DNA from: Chloroflexota bacterium
GTDB lineage: Bacteria; Chloroflexota; Anaerolineae; Anaerolineales; Villigracilaceae
Length of the DNA stretch: 61,710 nt
Assembly: GCA_013152325.1 (NCBI GenBank)
Contig: JAADGN010000052.1
Coordinates: 1-61,710, forward strand
Direction of reading: 5' to 3'
Shown: one piece after another, positions 39,196-49,456 of the stretch
Layout of the letters: every line of letters starts with the position of its first letter
Position numbering within the stretch: the stretch's first letter is position 1
The notes under the pieces: model-generated
Told to the model about the DNA's origin: nothing
The model's input: the letters and a program-made list of their open reading frames with translations, nothing else
Database searches by the model: none
Program-made: the position numbers and the translations under genes

Positions 39196-40570
39196 GGCGA
39201 ACCTCACTTTCCTGTAATCCGGCCAGCACTTGTGCGCTGACCTGATCGGCATCCCCGGCGGAGAGCACAAGCAGTACGTCGCCGGGTTTCAGGTGGTCAA
39301 GCAGATAATTGCTCACGTCCGGCAGGGCCGGGATGAAATGGGCCGCGGGGTGGGGCATTGCATTCACCAGCTGCGCGGCGGAAAAATCCTGTTCAGGCTC
39401 GCGGGCGGCGTAGATTTCGGTCACGATGACCTCGTCCGCGTCTTTGAAGGCCTTCGTGAACTCGTCGAAGAGCATTTGCGTGCGCGAGTAGGTATGCGGC
39501 TGCCAGACAGCCCAGATGCGCCGTTCGGGATAGCGAGCGCGGGCGGCAGCCAGCGTGGTGCGTATCTCGGTCGGATGATGGGCATAATCGTCGAAGACGG
39601 CGATCCCCTTCGATTCGCCGCACAACTCGAAGCGCCGTCCCGTACCAGTGAACGATCCCAGGGCTTTTGCGGCCTCGTTCAGCGGCAGGCCGAGATGATC
39701 CACCACACACAGGACAGCCAGCGCGTTCAGCACGTTGTGTTTGCCGGGAACTTTCAAAGAGACGGTTACAGACTGCCAGGTGAAATCGAAGCCGCCTTTG
39801 TCGTTGGGCATCACATCCTGCGCCAGCGCCTGCTGCTCATTACCCGCTGGTGACCGGTCATTGAACCCGTAGGCAATGGTCCTCTTGCCCAGCGCGCGCG
39901 CATCGGCAAGCAGCGCCGCCGCGCCGGGGTCGTCTCCACAGGCGATGAGCATGCCGTTCGAAGGCAGCAGCCGCATAAAGTCCCGGAACGCGCCGTGGAA
40001 ATCTTCGGGGGTGGGATAGCAATCCGGGTGGTCGTGTTCGATGTTGGTCACGATCTCGATCACGGGCTTCAATCCCAGGAACATGCGGTCGTATTCGTCG
40101 GCTTCGATGACAAAGGTCTCGCCTTTGCCCGCGCGGGCGTTGACGCCAAAATTGTTCGCCACGCCGCCGATGATGAAGGATGGCTCCTGACCAAGCTCGG
40201 AAAGCGTCCAGGCCAGCATGGCAGTGGTGGTGGTCTTGCCGTGCGTCCCGGCGATGGCGATGCCGGTTTTGTCGGCCATCAATCGACCGAGGAAATCGGC
40301 CCGTTTGAAAACCGGGATCCCCGCGGCGAGCGCGGCCCGCACTTCGGGATTGTCGTCCGGGATAGCTGACGAACGCACGATCCAATCGGCGCCCGCGATG
40401 TGAGCCGCATCGTGCCCAACGTGAACGGTCGCGCCAGCGGTCTGCACGTCGGCGGCAAAGGGCGAGAAGACGCGGTCTGACCCCGTGACCGTATAGCCGC
40501 TCTCCAGAAGGAGGCGGGCGATCGCGGAGAGTCCGCTGCCCCCGATGCCGATGAAGTGTACGTGTGTCAT
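39188..40570 (-). CDS. murC: UDP-N-acetylmuramate-L-alanine ligase
   Basis: A 460-residue Mur ligase that adds L-Ala to UDP-MurNAc. The N-terminal Rossmann domain starts THVHFIGIGGSGLSAIARLL. The ATPase domain has the P-loop AGTHGKTTTTAMLAW near residue 108, and VFDDYAHHPTEI carries the conserved histidines of the C-terminal domain. I use the ATG at 40570, which starts the protein at the usual place; a start at 40594 would overlap the upstream gene. Confidence 0.97.
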   Translation of the reverse strand: MTHVHFIGIGGSGLSAIARLLLESGYTVTGSDRVFSPFAADVQTAGATVHVGHDAAHIAGADWIVRSSAIPDDNPEVRAALAAGIPVFKRADFLGRLMADKTGIAIAGTHGKTTTTAMLAWTLSELGQEPSFIIGGVANNFGVNARAGKGETFVIEADEYDRMFLGLKPVIEIVTNIEHDHPDCYPTPEDFHGAFRDFMRLLPSNGMLIACGDDPGAAALLADARALGKRTIAYGFNDRSPAGNEQQALAQDVMPNDKGGFDFTWQSVTVSLKVPGKHNVLNALAVLCVVDHLGLPLNEAAKALGSFTGTGRRFELCGESKGIAVFDDYAHHPTEIRTTLAAARARYPERRIWAVWQPHTYSRTQMLFDEFTKAFKDADEVIVTEIYAAREPEQDFSAAQLVNAMPHPAAHFIPALPDVSNYLLDHLKPGDVLLVLSAGDADQVSAQVLAGLQESEVRHV

Positions 40571-40577
40571 TGTTATC

Positions 40578-41141
40578 CTAGATGTAGACCACAATCACAA
40601 AGATGAACGCGATAATGACTGCAAAGTAGATGCCCGGCACGCCCAGCAGACGGGGAGGCAGTACCGCGATCATTTTTGCGGCGGCATCCGCATACTCGGG
40701 ATACCCGGCAGGGTCGAGAATGGTATCGAACGGATAATGCGCCTGGAACATGTAGAACCAGAGCGAGCCGACGACCAGATACCCATTGACGCCGCCCAGG
40801 ACGAAACCCAGCAGGAGGTCTTGCAAACGTTCGCGGATGGCCTTGGCGGAAAGTCTCGGCAAATTGACCGTTTGGTAGCCAAAGAAGACCAGAACGATCA
40901 ATATCACCGTCCTTATCCAGAACAGCGATCTGGTGTCAGGCGTCGGGAGGATGACATTCGGGTCGAGCGCTCTTTGGGCGATGTCTTTGACAAAGGGCAC
41001 ATATTGTTCCATCAATTGGCTGAAGGCCAATGACAGAATGACGCTGAAGGTGACCAACAACTCCTTGGCCCAGCCGCGCATCGCGCCGATAACAGCGAAT
41101 AGCGTGACAAACATGTAGAAGACGAAAACAAGACTGACCAT
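40578..41141 (-). CDS. CvpA-like membrane protein inside the dcw cluster
   Basis: A 187-residue protein with about four transmembrane segments: FVFYMFVTLFAVIGAMRG, then a helix near residue 35, another near residues 75-95, then FVLGGVNGYLVVGSLWFYMF, with a final hydrophobic tail at residues 165-187. The pattern and the Gly-rich third segment resemble the CvpA family, first linked to colicin V production and of unclear general function. It sits between murG (6-base gap) and murC (7-base gap) on the same strand, where no gene is normally found. Family call is tentative. Confidence 0.65.
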   Translation of the reverse strand: MVSLVFVFYMFVTLFAVIGAMRGWAKELLVTFSVILSLAFSQLMEQYVPFVKDIAQRALDPNVILPTPDTRSLFWIRTVILIVLVFFGYQTVNLPRLSAKAIRERLQDLLLGFVLGGVNGYLVVGSLWFYMFQAHYPFDTILDPAGYPEYADAAAKMIAVLPPRLLGVPGIYFAVIIAFIFVIVVYI

Positions 41142-41147
41142 AGTTGT

Positions 41148-42242
41148 TTATCTCTTTCTGGCAAGCGTCAGCAGGTGCGAGCCGATTTCGGCCGCCGCCC
41201 GGGAATGTGCCAGATTCCGCATGGCGATGCGCATGGCTTCCAGTTTGTCCGGATTCTCCAGAAGGTCGTTCACAGTGGGCACGAGTTCTGCTTCGAGCGC
41301 GGCGTCTTCGATCGTGACGGCTGCGCCGCGCTGGCTCAAAAAGTCTGCGTTGACCTTCTGGTAGCGCCAGGCGTAAGGGTACGGGACGAGCAGCGCCGGC
41401 AGGCCAAAGAGCGGAAATTCGCCCAGCACGGAGGCGCCCGCCCGCGAGATCACCAGGTCTGCGGCGGCCAATGCCGCGCCCATCTCCTCGTGCAGATAGG
41501 CGAACGCGTGGTAGCGGGTGGCCATCTGCGGCGGGAGTTCCTTTTGCGCCGCTTCGATTGTCGGCCAATCCAGTTTGCCGCTGATGTGCACGATCTGCGC
41601 GATTTCCAACAGCGGATTCAAGTTTGCCAGCAGGGCCGTGTTGATCGAACGGGCGCCCTTGCTGCCGCCGAAAACCAGCAGGACGGGCAAGTCGTCCGTC
41701 AGGCCAAGTTTCTCGAGGGCGGCTTCTTTCGTCCAAACGGACAGGTCGGCGCGCACCGGGTAGCCCGTCGTGACGACACGCTCGCGGTTCGGGAAGAAGC
41801 GGGCAGACTCCTCGGCGGTGACAGCGATCCGGTCGGCGAAGCTGGCCAGGGACTTGAGCGCGAGGCCCGGCTCGATGTCGGGGACGTAGAGCAGGCTCGG
41901 AATCCGCCACCCGGCCAAAGCCATCGGAACGGCCACGTATCCGCCGGTGAAGAGGAGCACATCCGGTTTGAACTCGCGCAGGATGCGGCGGGCGGCCAGC
42001 ACACCGCGCGTCAAGCGGAGCAGGTTGCCGGGCAGGGCGCGCAGCCCCACGCCGTGCAGACCAGCAGCCGGAATAGCATCGAAAGGGATACCCTGCCGTT
42101 TGACCAGTTCAGCCTCCATACCGCCGACTCCGCCTACCCACAACGTTTCAACGTTCGAGCGTTCGAGCGTTTCGGCGTTGAGAATGGCGAGCGCGGGGTA
42201 CACGCCGCCGCCGGTTCCGCCGGCGCAGATCAGAAGTCGCAT
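41148..42242 (-). CDS. murG: UDP-GlcNAc:lipid I transferase MurG
   Basis: A 364-residue GT-B glycosyltransferase that converts lipid I to lipid II at the membrane. The N-terminal loop is ICAGGTGGGVYPAL; later motifs are FTGGYVAVPMALAGW, LLVFGGSKGARSINTAL and the UDP-GlcNAc site ISRAGASVLGEFPLFGLPALLVPYP. The segment just after the first loop (NAETLERSNVE, residues ~23-33) is encoded by an 8-bp repeat and differs from the usual helix there. Start at 42242 follows GGAGAGCATTTG. The first 95 bases overlap the end of ftsW. Confidence 0.96.
   Translation of the reverse strand: MRLLICAGGTGGGVYPALAILNAETLERSNVETLWVGGVGGMEAELVKRQGIPFDAIPAAGLHGVGLRALPGNLLRLTRGVLAARRILREFKPDVLLFTGGYVAVPMALAGWRIPSLLYVPDIEPGLALKSLASFADRIAVTAEESARFFPNRERVVTTGYPVRADLSVWTKEAALEKLGLTDDLPVLLVFGGSKGARSINTALLANLNPLLEIAQIVHISGKLDWPTIEAAQKELPPQMATRYHAFAYLHEEMGAALAAADLVISRAGASVLGEFPLFGLPALLVPYPYAWRYQKVNADFLSQRGAAVTIEDAALEAELVPTVNDLLENPDKLEAMRIAMRNLAHSRAAAEIGSHLLTLARKR
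42142..42181. repeat. 8-bp tandem repeat within the ftsW-murG overlap
   Basis: Plus-strand units AACGTTTC, AACGTTCG, AGCGTTCG, AGCGTTTC, GGCGTTGA. On the minus strand it encodes the last FtsW residues (RRNARTLER plus the TGA stop at 42148) in one frame and MurG residues ~21-33 in another. Confidence 0.85.
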
Positions 42243-43394
42243 CAAATGCTCTCCAGTCGTCGTCAGTCGTTGCGCCCTCGCCGCGTTGGCGGGACACGTT
42301 CAACAAGATACCAATTGCGGCCAGCGAAGCCGTCAGGCTCGAACCGCCCGAACTGATAAAGGGCAGCGCGTTCCCTGCAAACGGCAGCAGGCCGACCATC
42401 ACGGCCATGTTGATCAATGCTTCCATGCCAATCCAGAAAACCAGGCCGGTCGCCAGCAGCGTGCCGAGCATGTCGGGCGCGCGGCGGGCAATGACCAGGC
42501 CGCGCCAAACCATCACGCCATACAGCCCGATCAGGAAAATGGCGCCGAGCAGGCCCAGTTCTTCGGCGATCACGGCAAAGATGCTGTCGGTGGGCGGGAC
42601 GGGCAGGCCGGTCACCTTGGTGCTGCCGCGTCCGATCCCAACCCCGAAGACATTGCCTCTCACGATGGCCTCCAGCGAACGGCGCACGTGGTAGGATGAC
42701 TGTGTGGGGTCTTTGATGCCCGTCAAATAACTGCTGATGCGCTCCTGACCGGTCGAGCTGAACTGGACGACGATCCAGGCAGCGATGACGGCGGCCACCA
42801 GCAGGAAGATGATCTGACGCAGGTCGCTGCCCGCCAGGAAGAACAGCATCCCGCCCAGGATGAGCACGGTTCCGGCCGCGCTCAGGTCGGGCTGCAAATA
42901 GATCAGGCCGCCGACAACTCCCAGGATGATGCCTAGCGGGATCAGCCCCAACTGCACGTCGTGGATTTGATCGCGTTTGGCGTACAGCCAGACGGCCAGA
43001 TAAATCACCGTGACCAGTTTCGCCAGTTCCGAGGGCTGGACCGAGCCTTGGTAGAAAGTGCGCGTTGCGCCCAGGCGGATTTCGTTGATCAGCAGCACGC
43101 CGATCAGGGCGGCGATGGTAAGCAGCATGGCCGGTACGCTCAAACGCCGCCAGCGGTGATAATCGAAATGTGAAAACCCAAAAGCGACCACCACACCCAG
43201 TCCCAGCCAGAGCAATTGACGGTTGAACATATACGTCGGCGCTTTCCCCAAAATTTTCAGCGAGTAGTCCAGACTGGCCGAGTAGAGCATCAGCAAGCCG
43301 AACACGACCAGCACAATGACCGTCAGCAGCAGCGGCGTATCTCCGCTGCGAACTGCGGCCGCGTTGCGGGTCGCAGGCTGGTGGGGAGGTTTGT

Positions 43395-43416
<22 letters not shown>
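42148..43416 (-). CDS. ftsW: Peptidoglycan glycosyltransferase FtsW (SEDS family)
   Basis: A 422-residue SEDS glycan polymerase of the division machinery with ten transmembrane helices. Conserved parts include KILGKAPTYMFNRQLLWLGLG, WLYAKRDQIHDVQLGLIPLG in a loop, and the catalytic region GNVFGVGIGRGSTKVTGLPVPPTDSIFAVIAEELG. The C-terminus after LLNVSRQRGEG is an unusual Arg-rich tail that runs 95 bases into murG and ends inside the 8-bp repeat. The start overlaps the murD stop by 22 bases. Confidence 0.95.
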
Positions 43417-44780
<1,364 letters not shown>

Positions 44781-44788
44781 TTTTGTTT

Positions 44789-45781
44789 TTACACCAAGGC
44801 CAGTCCGATGCCGATCATGGCGGACAGCAGGCCGATCAGCCAGAAACGCTGTACGACCTGGGTTTCGCTCCAACCAAGCAGTTCGAAGTGCAGGTGGATG
44901 GGCGACATTTTGAAAATACGTTTGCCCTTGGTCAGTTTGAAATAACCGACCTGAATAATGACACTCAACGCCTCGCTGACCGGGATAATGGCAATGAGCG
45001 GCAGCAAGGCCCATTGTCCGGTCATCAGGGCGACGACGGCCAGAGTCGCGCCGAGCGAGAGCGAACCGGTATCGCCCATGAAAAGGTCTGCCGGGTGGAC
45101 GTTGAACCACAAAAATCCAAAAAGCGCGCCGACCAGCGTGAAGCAGAAGCGTCCCAGGAACACCTGTCCTTGCAGCATGGCAATGCCGCCGTAAGCTGCA
45201 AAGGCGGTGGCCGAGATCAGCCCGGCCAGGCCGTCCAGTCCATCCGTGAAGTTGACCGCATTGGATGATCCGACAATGATGAAGGCGGCAATGGGGACAT
45301 ACCAGATACCCAGGTCAAAGACGCCCTGGACGCCCGGGATGAACAGTTCGGGCACGTGCAGCATATATTTCAACACCAGCGCCGTGCCGACCGCCAGGAT
45401 AACCTGGGCGGCAAATTTGGTGCGGGCGCGCATCCCCTCGCCGCGACGTTTGCCGCGCACGCCTTCCCAATCATCGATCGCGCCCAACACGGCATAGCCC
45501 AGCATGACGATCAACGGGACCAACACCGAACGGCCGACGCCGCTCAAGCCGACCAGCGAGACGGTGTTGAGCAGCACGGTCAGGAAGACGACCGGCAAAA
45601 TGATCATGACCCCGCCCATGGTGGGCGTACCCATCTTGACAGCATGGTGCCCCGGCTCGTCCAAGCGGATCAACTTGCCGATCTTGTAGTGGCGCAAGAT
45701 GCGCAGCAGCGGGCCGCCCCAGATGACGGTCATCATAAAACTCAGCCCGGCCAGGCTCAAAGCCAAGGACGTCTGCTTCAT
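44789..45781 (-). CDS. mraY: Phospho-N-acetylmuramoyl-pentapeptide transferase MraY
   Basis: A 330-residue integral membrane enzyme with ten helices that makes lipid I from UDP-MurNAc-pentapeptide and undecaprenyl phosphate. Family motifs are KMGTPTMGGVMII near residue 50, the acidic LGAIDDWEGVRG, the NFTDGLDGLAG catalytic loop and FMGDTGSLSLGATLAV. The start overlaps the murF stop by 4 bases (ATGA), which fixes it at 45781. Confidence 0.97.
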   Translation of the reverse strand: MKQTSLALSLAGLSFMMTVIWGGPLLRILRHYKIGKLIRLDEPGHHAVKMGTPTMGGVMIILPVVFLTVLLNTVSLVGLSGVGRSVLVPLIVMLGYAVLGAIDDWEGVRGKRRGEGMRARTKFAAQVILAVGTALVLKYMLHVPELFIPGVQGVFDLGIWYVPIAAFIIVGSSNAVNFTDGLDGLAGLISATAFAAYGGIAMLQGQVFLGRFCFTLVGALFGFLWFNVHPADLFMGDTGSLSLGATLAVVALMTGQWALLPLIAIIPVSEALSVIIQVGYFKLTKGKRIFKMSPIHLHFELLGWSETQVVQRFWLIGLLSAMIGIGLALV

Positions 45782-47199
45782 GCGTTCGCCTCCAGCGCGG
45801 CGACGATGCGATCCATGCGTAGGCCGCGCGAGCCTTTGATCAGCACGGCGTCTTTGTCTGTCAAATTTTCTTTCAACCAATCCACAATGGGCGTTGTCTC
45901 CTCGAATTCAATAATGGCAGATTTCTTCATCCCGGCTTTGCGGGCTGCTTCGGCAATGACGTGGGCGCGTGTGCCAAGTGTGACCAGGATGTCGGCCACC
46001 TGGGCAGCGCGCAGGCCGACCAATTCGTGCCCCTGGCGCTCGTATTGTCCCAATTCGAGCATGTCGCCCAGGACGGCGATCTTGCGTCCGTCCAGTTCGC
46101 TCAACAGGTTGAGGGCTGCCAGCGTGGATTCGGGCGAAGCGTTGTACGTGTCGTCCAGCAACAGCGCGCCGTTCTCGCTGCGCACGGCCACCAAGCGCAA
46201 CTGGGTGTGCCCCTGGCGCAGACCGTCGAAGATCTCCTGCCAGGTCAGCTCTTCCACCAGGCCAATGGCGGCGGCTCGCAGCGCGGTATGCACGGAGTGC
46301 CGTCCGATCAGCGGCACACGCACGTGCAGCGTCTCGTTGCCGTAGTGCAGGCGGAAGCGGATGCCTTCTAATCCCAGGCCCTCCACGCCGTCCGCCCACA
46401 GGTCGGCGTCCGGGCTTAAACCGTAAAAGAAGACCCGGGCGCGCGTCTTTTCAGCCATCTTCCGCACCCACGGATCGTCGTAATTCAGGATCGCAACCCC
46501 ATCCGGAGCGGGAGGCAGAGCCTGCACCAGCTCGGATTTGCCGCGCGCGATCGCCTCCTGCGATCCGGCGCGCTCGGCGTGGACGGTGCCGATGTTGGTC
46601 ACCACGCCAACCTGCGGCTGGGCGATGTCGCACAAAAAGGCAATCTCTCCCGGAACATAGAAACCCATTTCCAGAATGGCGCGCTCGTAGCCGGAACCCA
46701 GGCGCAGGATGGTCAGCGGCAGGCCGATTTCGTTGTTCAGGTTGCCGGGATTCTTCAACGTGTGGTAGCGCTGGCTGAGCACCTCGGCCGCCAGTTCTTT
46801 GGTCGTGGACTTGCCGACGCTGCCGGTGATGCCGATCACGCGCAGGTCAAGTTTGCGCCGCCAGAAGCGGGCGATCTGCTGCAGGGCGGAGAGCGTGTTC
46901 TCGACCCACAGGCAGAAGGGCGGATTCAGGCCGCCCAGCATTTCAGGGGAGAAAGCCTGCCGCAGGTCCAGTACGGGGAACGCCTCGGGGAGTTCATGCT
47001 GGATCAATGCGAAAGAAGCCCCGCGCTGGAAGGCATCCGCGACGAAATCATGGCCGTCCACGCGCTCGCCGGGGATGGCAACGAACATTGAGCCCGGGAT
47101 GGCCTGACGCGAATCGATGGCCGCCTCGGTGATGACCTGGGCGGTCGTCTCCGGGCGAACATTCGTCAGGGCTTCAATGGCATCGGCCAGTGTCAGCAA
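45778..47199 (-). CDS. murF: UDP-MurNAc-tripeptide-D-alanyl-D-alanine ligase
   Basis: A 473-residue Mur ligase that adds D-Ala-D-Ala to complete the pentapeptide. It has the N-terminal domain with VITEAAIDSRQAIPGSMFVAIPG, the P-loop GITGSVGKSTTKELAAEVL near residue 122, NNEIGLPLTIL and LLDDTYNASPESTLAALN. It directly follows ftsI; murE, which normally lies between them, is absent. Confidence 0.97.
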   Translation of the reverse strand: MLTLADAIEALTNVRPETTAQVITEAAIDSRQAIPGSMFVAIPGERVDGHDFVADAFQRGASFALIQHELPEAFPVLDLRQAFSPEMLGGLNPPFCLWVENTLSALQQIARFWRRKLDLRVIGITGSVGKSTTKELAAEVLSQRYHTLKNPGNLNNEIGLPLTILRLGSGYERAILEMGFYVPGEIAFLCDIAQPQVGVVTNIGTVHAERAGSQEAIARGKSELVQALPPAPDGVAILNYDDPWVRKMAEKTRARVFFYGLSPDADLWADGVEGLGLEGIRFRLHYGNETLHVRVPLIGRHSVHTALRAAAIGLVEELTWQEIFDGLRQGHTQLRLVAVRSENGALLLDDTYNASPESTLAALNLLSELDGRKIAVLGDMLELGQYERQGHELVGLRAAQVADILVTLGTRAHVIAEAARKAGMKKSAIIEFEETTPIVDWLKENLTDKDAVLIKGSRGLRMDRIVAALEANA

Positions 47200-47210
47200 G
47201 GTTCCATCCT

Positions 47211-48968
47211 TTAACGTGTGGCGAACTGCTGGCGAACACTATCCGGCGGGATGTTCAGCAGCAAAACGGTCTTCTCGGCGACCTGGGCGAAAACGGGCGC
47301 AGCCGTATCCGAACCCCAGATCGAAGTGGTCGGCTTTTCCAGCCAGACGTAGATCATGAAACGGGGATCATCAACCGGTCCCCACCCGATGAAAGATGCA
47401 TTTGTCACGCCGCTCGCGTACCATCCGTACTGCGTCGGGATTTGTGCCGTGCCGGTCTTGCCGGCCAGTCGGTAACCGGGCAGCAGCGCTTCCGAAGATT
47501 CGTTTTCCAGCGAAACAGCCAGCATATTGTTCAAAACGTGGGCTGTCTCTGCCGAGATGGGCGTCCCCGCGTCCTGCGGCGGGATGTTATATTGCTCTCC
47601 GTCCCGGACCATGCCGTACAGAACGTGCGGCGTGACCATCTTGCCGTCATTGGCAATGGCAGAGGCCGCCATCATGATCTGGACGGGTGTGGTCGCGACG
47701 CCCTGACCGAACGAGTTCGTCCCCAGGTCAACCGGATACCAGTCCGCGTCGCCCGGGATCTTCAGCCTGCCGGCCGCTTCGCCCAACAGATCGATGCCGG
47801 TGGGGTGTCCGATGCCAAAGGACGACATATACTCGTAAAAGGTCTGCGGCCCCATCTGCAGCGCGACCCATGCCATGCAAACGTTGAGCGAGTGCTGCAA
47901 ACAGCCGGTCATGTCTTGCAAACCCCAGGGCCGTTTGTCCCAGTTCTCGATTTTTGCGCCGCCGACCATGATGGCTCCGGTGTCCAGAAAGGTGGTATCC
48001 GGCTGAACGACGCCTGCATCCAGCGCGGCGGCCATGGTCAGGATTTTGAAAACCGACCCCGGTTCGTAGGGCATGCTGATCGCGCGGTTGAATTCGCTGG
48101 TATTGTCGAACAACTGCGCGTAGTTCCCGAATTCGTTCAAATTCAGCCGCGGCGTGGAGGCCATGGCCAGGATTTCGCCGTGACGCGGATCCATGACGAC
48201 GATCGTCCCGGATGCGGCGCCATAATCGGACAACGCCTGATCGAGGATTTGTTCGGCGGCGGCTTGCAGCTCACGATGGAGGGTCAGGATCAGCGTGGTC
48301 CCATCGGGGACCTGGGGGATCTCCTCCACACGATACGGGTCGACCGGGACCCAGACATCGACCGAGTTGCCGGCCAGCAAGTCATCGTATTTCCCTTCGA
48401 CGCCGAAGAATCCGCGTCCCTCGTAGTTGACGAAACCGATCACGTTGGATCCGAGCGAGTTTTCCGGATAACTGCGCGCCAGGTGTTGCTTGAATACCAA
48501 CCCGGCCAGGCTGGGACGTTCGGGTGCGCCGTCGTCAGGCTGGGCGTCCAGATTTTCCTGTAGTTGCTGCAACGCCGTAGCCTGGTCAGCAGGAACAAAG
48601 TCTGCCAGCGCGAGATAAACCTGGCCTTCGGGCGGCTCGGTGATGGCGGTGTAAATTTCCTCGTAATTCACGCCCAGCACACCGGTGAGCGCCTGTGCGA
48701 TCGTCGCCGGGTTCTGAACAGCTTCCAGGGTAACGCCGATTTCGTAAACGATCTGGTTGCCCGCCAGCAGGTGGCCGTTGCGGTCGTATATCTCGCCGCG
48801 CGCCGGGTAGATGGTTTCCACCTTGCTGGCGTAGAGATCGAACCGCTTGCGGAAAAAATCGGCTTCCTCGCTGTTCTGGATGCGCACCATCTGGGCGATG
48901 ACGGACAGGCCGATCACGGCAAAACAGACGGCCAGGGCAAGTGAACGCCAGGCATATTGCTTTCTCAT
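47211..48968 (-). CDS. ftsI: Penicillin-binding protein 2/FtsI-like transpeptidase
   Basis: A 585-residue class B penicillin-binding protein that crosslinks septal peptidoglycan. One N-terminal membrane helix (LALAVCFAVIGLSVIAQM), a dimerisation domain beginning YPARGEIYDRNGHLLAGN, and the transpeptidase domain with active-site SVFK at residues 305-308, SLN near 373 and KTGTA near 495. Length matches E. coli FtsI (588). The start overlaps the ftsL-like stop by 4 bases. Confidence 0.95.
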   Translation of the reverse strand: MRKQYAWRSLALAVCFAVIGLSVIAQMVRIQNSEEADFFRKRFDLYASKVETIYPARGEIYDRNGHLLAGNQIVYEIGVTLEAVQNPATIAQALTGVLGVNYEEIYTAITEPPEGQVYLALADFVPADQATALQQLQENLDAQPDDGAPERPSLAGLVFKQHLARSYPENSLGSNVIGFVNYEGRGFFGVEGKYDDLLAGNSVDVWVPVDPYRVEEIPQVPDGTTLILTLHRELQAAAEQILDQALSDYGAASGTIVVMDPRHGEILAMASTPRLNLNEFGNYAQLFDNTSEFNRAISMPYEPGSVFKILTMAAALDAGVVQPDTTFLDTGAIMVGGAKIENWDKRPWGLQDMTGCLQHSLNVCMAWVALQMGPQTFYEYMSSFGIGHPTGIDLLGEAAGRLKIPGDADWYPVDLGTNSFGQGVATTPVQIMMAASAIANDGKMVTPHVLYGMVRDGEQYNIPPQDAGTPISAETAHVLNNMLAVSLENESSEALLPGYRLAGKTGTAQIPTQYGWYASGVTNASFIGWGPVDDPRFMIYVWLEKPTTSIWGSDTAAPVFAQVAEKTVLLLNIPPDSVRQQFATR

Positions 48969-49438
48969 TGTGATGCCCCCACCGGGCTTGACGATGACGT
49001 GGAAGCCCGCATTTGTTCATCGAACCATTCGAACAGCGATTGGGTGTACTCCGGCGGTATCGTCGGCGCATTGACCCGCAGATCGGGTCTGGCAGCCAGG
49101 CTGACTGGCTGCGGCGGGACGTACCCTGGCACAACCAGATAGTGTATTTCATCGGGGCTGGCCGGGCGGAAACCCTGTTCGCGGGCGCGGCGTTCCGTTT
49201 CCCGATTGGAAAGCAAGACCGCCAAACGGGTCTCCAGGTCCGCGTTGCGCTGCCGATTGGCGCTGATCTCAGATTCCAGGGATTGGATCTCGCGGCCGAT
49301 GATGGCCGTTCGCGATGTCACGCTGAGATACAGGGCCGCAACCATGCTCGCACAGACCAAGACAGCCAGAAACAGCCCGATCGTTTGACGACGGGTGCGC
49401 CAGGGGGCTTGCCGGTAAGCGTGCATGAAGCGAGACAT
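48965..49438 (-). CDS. ftsL: FtsL-like septal protein
   Basis: A 157-residue bitopic protein: a short basic N-terminus, one membrane helix (IGLFLAVLVCASMVAALYLSV), then a coiled coil (IQSLESEISANRQRNADLET) and a Pro-rich tail longer than in E. coli FtsL (121). Topology, coiled coil and position between rsmH and ftsI fit FtsL, which activates FtsWI through the FtsQLB complex. The sequence itself is too variable for a stronger statement. Confidence 0.75.
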   Translation of the reverse strand: MSRFMHAYRQAPWRTRRQTIGLFLAVLVCASMVAALYLSVTSRTAIIGREIQSLESEISANRQRNADLETRLAVLLSNRETERRAREQGFRPASPDEIHYLVVPGYVPPQPVSLAARPDLRVNAPTIPPEYTQSLFEWFDEQMRASTSSSSPVGASQ

Positions 49439-49456
49439 AGTATTTGTTGTTGGTCG

